Below, piece by piece: positions 8,728 to 14,861 of a DNA stretch of 64,000 nt. The position numbers and the translations under genes were made by a program. Source of the DNA: Candidatus Zixiibacteriota bacterium. Lineage in GTDB: Bacteria > Zixibacteria > MSB-5A5 > WJJR01. Under the pieces are notes generated by a model. The model saw nothing but the letters and a program-made list of their open reading frames with translations, was not told the origin of the DNA and ran no database searches. The number at the start of each line of letters is the position of its first letter. Position 1 is the first letter of the stretch. The DNA lies in assembly GCA_040752595.1 (NCBI GenBank), contig JBFMGX010000014.1:1-64000 (forward strand). The letters are read 5' to 3'.

Positions 8728-8904
8728 ATGGAGCGCAGGGAAGAGAGTACCGGACTTTGGTTCTGGCTGTTTCTGATCATCGCCATCTTCGTGCTCTACT
8801 GTCTGATGATGCAGCGTCCGTACTGCCGGACGCTCGACGGTGTCAGGAGCGATCGCGCCACTCCGTGCGCGTGGAATCAACCCGATGGCCGACCGGCCCG
8901 ATGA
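8728..8904 (+). CDS. Small single-span membrane protein, unknown
   Basis: A 58-aa candidate from ATG 8728, with AAGGATCGGG upstream as a weak ribosome site. A charged start (MERREESTG) precedes one strong hydrophobic helix (FWLFLIIAIFVLYCLMM, about residues 12-28) and a polar tail. It overlaps the start of the nucleotidyltransferase gene by 20 bases. I do not recognise it. The helix argues for a real protein, but it could be a chance ORF. Confidence 0.35.
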   Translation: MERREESTGLWFWLFLIIAIFVLYCLMMQRPYCRTLDGVRSDRATPCAWNQPDGRPAR

Positions 8905-9703
8905 ATCACTCACCGCGGTGGTACTGGCGGGTGGTCGCGGAACCCGCCTGCTGCCGTACACGACCTCCTTCCCCAAGCCATTGATGCCGGTCGGCGACCG
9001 GCCGATCCTGGAAATCCTGCTCGGGCAGTTGGCCGGACATGGGTTCGGCCATTTTGTTTTTGCGGTCGGGCATCTGGCGTCGCTGATCGAGGCATACTTT
9101 GGCGACGGCTCCCGCTGGGGTGTTCGAATCTCCTATTCCCATGAAGAATGGCCTTTGGGCACGGCGGCTCCGCTCAAAACGCTGGCCGACCGTCTGACGG
9201 AGGATTTCCTGGTCGTCAACGGCGATGTGCTCAGCGATCTCGATTTTGGTGCCTTCTTTCTGAACCATAGAATTAACACCCCGCGGCGCGTACTGACGAT
9301 AGCGACGCATCCGCGCACGCTCGATTCCGAGTATGGGGTCCTGCAGGCGGGCGCCGACGGACGTGTCCTCGATTACCTCGAAAAGCCCTCGTATCCGCTC
9401 TGTGTCTCCGAGGGAATCTACGCCTTCCGGCGGGAGGCGCTGGATTGGATCCCGGCGGGGCAACGCTTCGACTTCCCGGAGTTGGTGACGGCATTGATTT
9501 GCGATGGCCAGCCGGTGTACACCCACGAGCACACCGGGCTGTGGCTGGACATCGGTCGACCTGATGATTATGCACGGGCACAGCAAATGACCGCGGAGAA
9601 CCCGGAGCAGTTTGCCTTGCTGCGCGACGGCAGATCATCCGGGACACGGGAAGGGCCGGCGAGATGGCCGGCCACCCTCGCGGCGGCGTTACCGCACCGC
9701 TGA
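8885..9703 (+). CDS. Sugar-phosphate nucleotidyltransferase (NTP_transferase)
   Basis: 272 aa from ATG 8885, just ahead of the signature VVLAGGRGTRLLPYT..FPKPLMPVGDRPILE. FAVGHLASLIEAYFGDGS, PLGTAAPLK, FLVVNGDVLSDLDF (metal-binding Asp) and EKPSYPLCVSEGIYAF are typical of GDP-mannose/CDP- or dTDP-sugar pyrophosphorylases. The glycine-rich loop and the C-terminal HTGLWLDIGRPDDY place it with mannose-1-phosphate guanylyltransferase-like proteins, but the base and sugar cannot be fixed from sequence. It follows the rhamnose genes on the same strand, so it likely feeds the same surface polysaccharide. Confidence 0.8.
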   Translation: MADRPDESLTAVVLAGGRGTRLLPYTTSFPKPLMPVGDRPILEILLGQLAGHGFGHFVFAVGHLASLIEAYFGDGSRWGVRISYSHEEWPLGTAAPLKTLADRLTEDFLVVNGDVLSDLDFGAFFLNHRINTPRRVLTIATHPRTLDSEYGVLQAGADGRVLDYLEKPSYPLCVSEGIYAFRREALDWIPAGQRFDFPELVTALICDGQPVYTHEHTGLWLDIGRPDDYARAQQMTAENPEQFALLRDGRSSGTREGPARWPATLAAALPHR

Positions 9704-9730
9704 CCGGCCACGGTTTGGGAGGGGGCAGCG

Positions 9731-10573
9731 ATGAGTACGATCGAGACAGCACCGATCACCATCAACCGTCTGACTCCCTTCACAACCGATCCGGACTCGT
9801 CCGCGGTGGCCTCGTTGCGTCCCACGGGTCTGCCGTTGCGGGGACACGTGGCGTTGGTCTCCGGCGGGTCACAGGGGATCGGGCGCTGCGTCGCCATTGG
9901 TCTGGCGCAACAGGGCGCGACGGTCGCCGTGAACTACCACCGCTCTCCCGCCGGGGCGGAAACGGTCTGCGAGGTCATCGAGTCGTTCGGATCGCGCGCG
10001 CTGGCGATCGCCGCCGACGTGGGGGACGATGCGGCCTGCGCGGGCATGGTGACCAGGGTGTTCGATGAATTCGGCCAGATCGACATCCTTGTGCACAACG
10101 CGGGGATTCGCGACGATGTCCCGTTCCATCTCATGCACCGGCGGCAGTGGGAGGACGTGCTGCGGGTGCATCTGGGTGGTGCCTACAATCTCGCCCGTGC
10201 CGTGATCAATCCGATGCGGCAGCGGGGGTACGGCCGGATCGTCTTCGTCACCGAATCGCCCCAGCGGCACCAGAGCCGGGGTTTCGCCAATCTGCTGGCA
10301 GGGAAGGCGGCCCTGGTCGGGCTGGCGCGCAGCCTGGCTCTGGAAAACGCGCGTCAGGGGATCACGGTCAACTGCATTTGCCCCGGTATCATCGAGACCC
10401 GACGCCTACAGCGAGCGTCGAGCCGGGAACGACAAAGGCTCGAAACGGTCGTGCCGATGGGACGCATGGGGCGTCCCGAGGAAGTGGCGCATTTGGTGGC
10501 GTTCCTGGCGTCCGATCGGGCGGCGTACGTCACCGGGCAGGAATGGCACATCGACGGCGGGTTGTCGGCGTAG
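9731..10573 (+). CDS. SDR family protein, FabG-like but lacking the catalytic Tyr
   Basis: 280 aa. A 40-residue N-terminal extension precedes a classical SDR fold: VSGGSQGIGR (cofactor loop), HNAGIRDD, then the region where FabG has Ser...YxxxK. Here that region reads GFANLLAGKAALVG: the Tyr position (residue 188, codon 10292-10294) is Leu, while the Lys (192) remains, and the Ser position is Glu. The rest (GITVNCICPGIIETR, EWHIDGG) is normal. It is probably not a standard ketoreductase; it could be a binding or structural homologue, or use other chemistry. A hairpin terminator follows at 10604. Confidence 0.8.
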   Translation: MSTIETAPITINRLTPFTTDPDSSAVASLRPTGLPLRGHVALVSGGSQGIGRCVAIGLAQQGATVAVNYHRSPAGAETVCEVIESFGSRALAIAADVGDDAACAGMVTRVFDEFGQIDILVHNAGIRDDVPFHLMHRRQWEDVLRVHLGGAYNLARAVINPMRQRGYGRIVFVTESPQRHQSRGFANLLAGKAALVGLARSLALENARQGITVNCICPGIIETRRLQRASSRERQRLETVVPMGRMGRPEEVAHLVAFLASDRAAYVTGQEWHIDGGLSA

Positions 10574-10603
10574 CCGGCACACGATCTGACATACGGGCAT
10601 GCA

Positions 10604-10637
10604 CAAGCCCCGCGAGGCCTTCGCTTCGCGGGGCTTG
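10604..10637. terminator. Bidirectional hairpin terminator between convergent genes
   Basis: CAAGCCCCGCGA pairs perfectly with TCGCGGGGCTTG around a 10-base loop, in the 90-base gap between the plus-strand SDR and the minus-strand MocA-like gene. No long T-run is present on either side. Confidence 0.5.
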
Positions 10638-10663
10638 CGCATGGCACCCCGGCTGTGGAAATC

Positions 10664-11281
10664 TCAGAGGGCTCGCACGATCATACCGGCGGGTGCGGCC
10701 AGACGGGGTTTGATCCGATCGAGATCATCACGCGTGTCGACGTCGACGAGGACCTCATCGGAGTCGATCGGAACCTCGCGCACATCTTTGGGGAACGCGT
10801 CGGCCACGGCGTGGGTGCTGATGTCGCCGCGCAGCCCGAGAAAGAACTCGAGGTACTTCATGTCGACGATCAGGGGGTGGCCGCGGCGTTGATCATGTAC
10901 AGGCACCACAATCCCCTTGCGTCCGCGTTTGTATTCACGGATGAGCCGATCGATCGTCTCGGTCGTGACGAGCGGCATGTCACCGAGCGCCAGCATCACC
11001 GCTTGGGATCGCGAAGCCACATACGCCAGCCCGCGCTGGATCGAGGAGGCCAACCCGAGACGGAACTGGCCGTTGATCACGACCTTGAGCCCGCCGAGGT
11101 TGAGGCGCTGGACCATGCGACGGGCCTCGTGACCGAGCACGACGATCAGATCGTCGAGCGCGGCTGAACGGCAGCGCGAAACGACAGTCTCCAACATGGA
11201 CGCCTGCTCCTGTACGAGCAGTGGTTTGGCGCCGCCCAAGTGTTTGGCTTGGCCGGCTGCCAGGATCATACCGGCAACCAT
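10664..11281 (-). CDS. MocA/MobA-like nucleotidyltransferase
   Basis: 205 aa, a complete small NTP transferase fold: GMILAAGQAKHLGGAKPLL at the N-terminus, a central Asp motif MLALGDMPLV, and VPVHDQRRGHPLIVDMKY. This matches the molybdopterin cytidylyl/guanylyltransferase-like family, also used by other small-molecule nucleotidylation systems. The usual Arg of LAAGxxxRxG is replaced (QAKHLGG). No molybdenum cofactor genes are nearby, so the substrate is open. It lies downstream of the small-protein operon on the same strand, beyond a likely terminator. Confidence 0.75.
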   Translation of the reverse strand: MVAGMILAAGQAKHLGGAKPLLVQEQASMLETVVSRCRSAALDDLIVVLGHEARRMVQRLNLGGLKVVINGQFRLGLASSIQRGLAYVASRSQAVMLALGDMPLVTTETIDRLIREYKRGRKGIVVPVHDQRRGHPLIVDMKYLEFFLGLRGDISTHAVADAFPKDVREVPIDSDEVLVDVDTRDDLDRIKPRLAAPAGMIVRAL

Positions 11282-11365
11282 ACTCTATCCCCCCGCACGA
11301 AGGCCGACGGCCTTCGCCAATGCGATGCGCTCAGTTACGGGGAGTGGTAGCGGCCAGGCAAGAAC

Positions 11366-11383
11366 AAAAAACGCCCCGGGCGT
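11366..11383 (-). terminator. Short rho-independent terminator after the small-protein operon
   Basis: Read on the minus strand, ACGCC and GGCGT form a 5-bp stem around a 3-base loop, followed by a run of six T. It lies 17 bases past the stop of the glycosyltransferase-like gene. Confidence 0.5.
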
Positions 11384-11399
11384 GGATCGGGGTCGGATT

Positions 11400-12521
11400 T
11401 CAGCGTCCGGCAGTGGCGGCGAGCGACGGATGCATGGGGGAGGCGGCTTCGAGTTCAGCGCCAGATACCCGATGGCCAATCCAGAGGGCCTGGATATCGG
11501 CGTACAGTGCCTGTGCCACAGCCCGATGATTGAAACGCTCCCGAACGAAGCGCATCCCTTCGGCATGGATCGGGTAGAGGGTGTCCGGGTCGGCCAGGTA
11601 TGATGCCAGCTTCCCCAAGAAGTCGGCGAGATCGGATTCCCGATAGGTGATGCAATGGACGCCGCCAAAGAACCCCAGATCGCGATAGCAGGGATGGTCG
11701 GGGCAAATCATGACTCCCCCGGTCGCCGTACCGCTGAACGCGACGGGAGGGGGATAATGCAGCCCCGATTCCAGCGGGGCAAACAAGCGGTAGCCATTGG
11801 CCAACTCGTCGCGGCCGCCGCCGGCGTCGGTCGGGAGACTGCCCTGCAACGGCACATCCAGCCAGTTCCGCAGCTCGGCGGTCGGGGCGGCAAGTCGCTG
11901 GGAGAAGTCACTCCGACGGGTCTCGGCCGCGGGGCCATCGGTCGAAAGAGAATGCGCGCGTTGCCATTGATTCTGGTCGGACGTGGGATCGTCGGTGCCG
12001 ATGGCGACGCACTTGTTCTTGCGAACGGCGAATGGCACGATGTCTGAGTGTCGGGGATGAAAGCCGACGGGGACGCCGATCACTCGCCCGGTGAACTCCG
12101 GGAAGGCGGCACGGAAGGCGGGATCGTAGCGGTCATGGGCGGCACACGCCATCAAGAAGTCGACCCGCCCTTCGACCAGCGCCTCGTGGACTTGCACGCA
12201 GTCTCGCATGCCGTCCATAATGTGATAGATCTTGAGCCCGGCGAATCGGCGCACCGGTTCGTGCGGGGGGATGTGCGGGAATCCATTGAAGCACAGCAAG
12301 ACATCGGCCTCGCGGTTGAGGACCGAGACCGAGTGAGTCACTTCGAAATCGTCAGCGGATAGGTGCTTGGCTTCGAGGAAGCGCGACAGCAACGGTCGGT
12401 CTTCGGCGCGCGACAGGAAGAGCAGCGGCTTGTACAGGCGCAGAAACTCGACGCCATAGTCGTGCGTCTGACGTGAATCGGTCAGGTATATCCAGTGCGG
12501 ATTCTGGACGGCGAGCTTCAT
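11400..12521 (-). CDS. GT-B-like glycosyltransferase, last gene of the small-protein operon
   Basis: About 373 aa from ATG 12521, whose ATGA overlaps the stop of the 77-aa ORF upstream; a GTG at 12542 is an alternative. The C-terminal third has the pattern of GT-B family 1/4-type enzymes: APLESGLHYPPPVAFSG, GGVMICPDHPCY, GVHCITYRESDLADFLGKL, a YLADPDTL segment and a final FNHRAVAQALYADIQALW helix. This resembles spore-coat CgeB-like glycosyltransferases. The N-terminal half is divergent. Translational coupling to the small ORF suggests that it acts with, or on, a product of the small proteins. Donor and acceptor are unknown. Confidence 0.6.
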   Translation of the reverse strand: MKLAVQNPHWIYLTDSRQTHDYGVEFLRLYKPLLFLSRAEDRPLLSRFLEAKHLSADDFEVTHSVSVLNREADVLLCFNGFPHIPPHEPVRRFAGLKIYHIMDGMRDCVQVHEALVEGRVDFLMACAAHDRYDPAFRAAFPEFTGRVIGVPVGFHPRHSDIVPFAVRKNKCVAIGTDDPTSDQNQWQRAHSLSTDGPAAETRRSDFSQRLAAPTAELRNWLDVPLQGSLPTDAGGGRDELANGYRLFAPLESGLHYPPPVAFSGTATGGVMICPDHPCYRDLGFFGGVHCITYRESDLADFLGKLASYLADPDTLYPIHAEGMRFVRERFNHRAVAQALYADIQALWIGHRVSGAELEAASPMHPSLAATAGR

Positions 12522-12751
12522 GGCCGGGTCCGTGGCTTGCACCGGGCCGGCGGGGGTTCGTCCGAGGGCGCCGTTCCGCCGCCGAAGAACCAGACGGACG
12601 CGACTGGTTCACGGATGCGATCGACGAACACCGAGTATCCGGTTGGACAGGTCGCTCCGGGTCCGCGCTTCCGTGATTGTCGAGGGCGCCTGGTCCCGGG
12701 GGCTCGTGCCGGCCGGCGTCGGTCGGCGGCGATGGTCGAGTTCGTCTTCAT
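12518..12751 (-). CDS. 77-aa basic small protein of unknown function
   Basis: ATG 12751 has an AGGAA ribosome site 8 bases upstream. Its TGA overlaps the ATG of the glycosyltransferase gene (ATGA), which argues that it is translated. The N-terminal half is rich in Arg/Pro/Lys; the centre reads PTGYSVFVDRIREPVASVWF, then GGGTAPSDEPPP. No signal peptide or known domain is visible. It is fourth of the four small ORFs in the operon. Position and coupling are the main evidence that it is real. Confidence 0.5.
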   Translation of the reverse strand: MKTNSTIAADRRRPARAPGTRRPRQSRKRGPGATCPTGYSVFVDRIREPVASVWFFGGGTAPSDEPPPARCKPRTRP

Positions 12752-12848
12752 GTCTCAGTTCCTGGACGAGTCGGGTGCCGTCCGCATCGCGGAACTACGA
12801 GGGAGGGATCGTGCTGCGACCCCTCCCCGTGTGGTTGTCGGACCGGTC

Positions 12849-13067
12849 TTACCCGTTGAAGTTCGGCGTCGGATTGTCGTTGGTGAAATCCAGCGTGCCG
12901 TGCAACACGATGCGATACTCGCCCGTGGTGGGGTTGATCGAATCGACTTTGCAACGGCACGTGGAGGAATTGAACAGCACCTCGGAGATCTTCCACTGCA
13001 AGCGCGACGGCGAGGTGGGGGTCTTCTCCACGGAGTGGATGTCGTTGATGGTCCAGTTGACTGGCAT
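12849..13067 (-). CDS. 72-aa small protein, paralogue 2
   Basis: Starts at ATG 13067 with a GAGGAGA ribosome site; the frame is open to 13094 without one. The sequence holds EKTPTSPSRLQ near residues 14-24 and the core NPTTGEYRIVLHGTLD at 45-60. About half of its residues match the neighbouring 71-aa protein. Cys 37 and 39 form a CRC motif absent from its paralogue. There is no signal peptide, TM helix or domain I recognise. The conserved core looks like a beta-hairpin. It could be a substrate, carrier or structural subunit of the operon. Confidence 0.75.
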   Translation of the reverse strand: MPVNWTINDIHSVEKTPTSPSRLQWKISEVLFNSSTCRCKVDSINPTTGEYRIVLHGTLDFTNDNPTPNFNG

Positions 13068-13130
13068 GTCTTTCTCCTCTACCGGGTCCTTCACCTTGTG
13101 GGGTCGGGCACACGGCTGTTGTGGCGCGGC

Positions 13131-13346
13131 TCAATAGCCGGGGCCGTACCAGTAGTTCGAGTTGTCCATGTCGAGCGTCCCCTGCAACACGATGCGGTAC
13201 TCGCCGGTCTCCGGGTTGCACGACTCGACCTTCGCCCGGGTGTTCACCGAGCAATACACCAGACTGGAAATGCCGCCCTGCAACTGCTTCGGCGATGTCG
13301 GGCACTTCTCCAGCGTCCGGAAGTCGTTAAACGTGAACTTGGTCAT
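13131..13346 (-). CDS. 71-aa small protein, paralogue 1
   Basis: ATG 13346 has a near-perfect AAGGAGGTGA ribosome site, so strong translation is expected. It shares EKCPTSPKQLQ (13-23) and NPETGEYRIVLQGTLD (44-59) with the 72-aa neighbour; the rest is diverged and the C-terminus is NYWYGPGY. Cys at 15, 32 and 43. A GG at 24-25 could suggest a leader cleavage site but is not conserved in paralogue 2. No signal peptide or known domain. Duplication and strong ribosome sites suggest an abundant product of the operon, not a regulator. Confidence 0.8.
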   Translation of the reverse strand: MTKFTFNDFRTLEKCPTSPKQLQGGISSLVYCSVNTRAKVESCNPETGEYRIVLQGTLDMDNSNYWYGPGY

Positions 13347-13389
13347 TTTGTCACCTCCTTCGTCAGCGTTTGGCGTGAGTGGGTGCGGA

Positions 13390-13593
13390 TTACCCCCGCT
13401 CCGGCTCGGCCGGTCCTTCGACGGTCAGACTTGGCCGTCCGGCCCGGCAGTTCAAAAGCAGGCGGTAGTGTGTTGTCGGTATGGATGGCTCCTCCGCGCC
13501 GGGGGACGGTTGCTCGACACGCACCGCCCGGCGGGTCGTCTTCACGGTCTTGCGCGTGTGCACGCGGATGAGAGGTTCAATGATGGTGTCCAT
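13390..13593 (-). CDS. 67-aa small protein coupled to the CphA-N-like gene
   Basis: ATG 13593 is preceded by GGGAGGGGA at a good distance and lies 17 bases inside the end of the upstream gene, so translation is probably coupled. The sequence begins MDTIIEPLIRVHTRKTVKTT, is basic, and has a Pro/Glu-rich middle followed by PTTHYRLLLNC. I do not recognise it. The PTT..YR.LL stretch faintly recalls the PTTGEYRIVL core of the paralogous pair, but this is too short to claim homology. Confidence 0.6.
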   Translation of the reverse strand: MDTIIEPLIRVHTRKTVKTTRRAVRVEQPSPGAEEPSIPTTHYRLLLNCRAGRPSLTVEGPAEPERG

Positions 13594-14248
13594 TACCATT
13601 CCCCTCCCCATTGTCCAGAAACCCGAAAGCCCCCAGCCCCGCGAAGGCCCATTTCCCCCGCGGCGGGGACCAGGACATCCAGCGTGCCAGCTCGATGCCG
13701 TCGCGGGGATCGGTCCGTGTCTCGCTCAACAAACGCGCCGATTGCACCAGGTCGCGGTAACGCCCCGATAGTCGCGGTTTGACGAACATGGCCCCCACGA
13801 GATAGGCGGCGAAATTGGCTGCAAATCCCCCCACGCGGGGGTCGACGCACTCCACAAACAGATCGAAGCGATTCTCCGGCACCCTGTGGCCGCAGGTGAT
13901 CCCCGAGCACAGGCGCATCCCCGACACGGCGCATTGCAGGTCGACGATCACGTGCTCGACCAGGTGCGCCACGTCCGCCACCTCGCCGACCCACTTGAGC
14001 GCCACGCCCTGTTGCGTGTGGAGAAACAGCGGCGTGTTCTCCCATTGCTCGCAGCAGGAGTGACGGGAGAGCGTGGGGAACAGTCCGGCCAAGGCCTGAT
14101 AGATCGTGAGAAAGCCGTTGGTGCGGGGCGGGTCGTACCCCTCCACGTCGAGCGTGACGACGAGATGCCGCCGCTCGGGGCGAAAATTGTGATTGAGCAT
14201 CCGTATCTGCGGAACACGGGCGTACTGGATGCGTCGAATCAGCATCAT
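13577..14248 (-). CDS. Stand-alone cyanophycin-synthetase N-domain-like protein
   Basis: About 224 aa from ATG 14248 (ATG 14245 equally likely; the frame extends to GTG 14308). It lines up with the N-terminal domain of cyanophycin synthetase CphA: RRHLVVTLDVE, then GFLTIYQALAGLFPTL.RHSC, then VAHLVEHVIVDLQCAVSGM (CphA-like HxxEHVxxxLQxxxGM) and RFDLFVECVDPRVGG. The ATP-grasp and Mur-ligase domains that make CphA an enzyme are absent, and none is encoded in this window. It is first in an operon with four small proteins and a glycosyltransferase. A binding or docking role for a peptide-like substrate is inferred from the family only. Confidence 0.6.
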   Translation of the reverse strand: MMLIRRIQYARVPQIRMLNHNFRPERRHLVVTLDVEGYDPPRTNGFLTIYQALAGLFPTLSRHSCCEQWENTPLFLHTQQGVALKWVGEVADVAHLVEHVIVDLQCAVSGMRLCSGITCGHRVPENRFDLFVECVDPRVGGFAANFAAYLVGAMFVKPRLSGRYRDLVQSARLLSETRTDPRDGIELARWMSWSPPRGKWAFAGLGAFGFLDNGEGNGNGHHH

Positions 14249-14861
14249 GACAAAAGATGTCGCACATTGTGACGGTTGCCAATGAAGCCGCGCGGCGGTA
14301 GCACCCACCGCACACCAACTGTATCGTCGTCCGTCCGGCCCGGCTTTAATCCGGCACTCCCACTCGGGAGCAGATTCCCCGTTTTCCGGTGCTGAATCAC
14401 CGTCCGTGCCCGCCGGACCGGAGCGCTATGGGACGAATCCCATACTTCCGGATGCGGCCGGTCTTGTGCCGCGTGGGGGCTCCCTGGAACTTGGGCATAC
14501 AGCAATGCGCCAGCGGACAAAGCCCGCTCTGGCAGGTTGCTGAAAAAGGGCAACCTTTGTCATTCCGAGTCCCGCCGCTCTTTGGCGGGGCGAGGAATCT
14601 GCTTTCCTCCCATCGGAGAAACAGCAGATCCCTCGCTTCGCTCGGGATGACAAATGGGCGCAAAGGACCACTCCCATGTGCTTTTCAGCAACCCGTTAGG
14701 AAAGCGAGGTCGGCCACCGACGCAGGCGGGCTTCCCTCGGCTTCGCTCGGGACATGCCGCTCGCCGCCCGATCCCCGAGGTCTGGGTGGCACGCGGGCGG
14801 AAATCGCGTATCTTGCCATCATGCGGTCGGCGGTTGTGCCAGAACTGTTGGAGGATGAGGA
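14249..14861. other. Divergent intergenic region with a family C repeat
   Basis: About 600 bases between the minus-strand small-protein operon and the plus-strand membrane protein gene, so promoters for both should lie here. I see no convincing ORF. A complete family C repeat fills 14559-14652. No clear -35/-10 pair stood out. Confidence 0.6.
14559..14652. repeat. Family C repeat, complete copy
   Basis: GTCATTCCGAG..GCGAGGAATCTGC on the left pairs with GCAGATCCCTCGC..CTCGGGATGAC on the right, giving a long imperfect hairpin around TTTCCTCCCATCGGAGAAA. Partial or variant copies lie at 6367, 50281 and 52320. Confidence 0.85.

Noticed and set aside
13131-13346. Double-Gly leader/bacteriocin reading of the 71-aa protein
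   Set aside because: The GG at residues 24-25 is absent in the paralogue (WK there), and no C39 peptidase or bacteriocin ABC exporter lies nearby.
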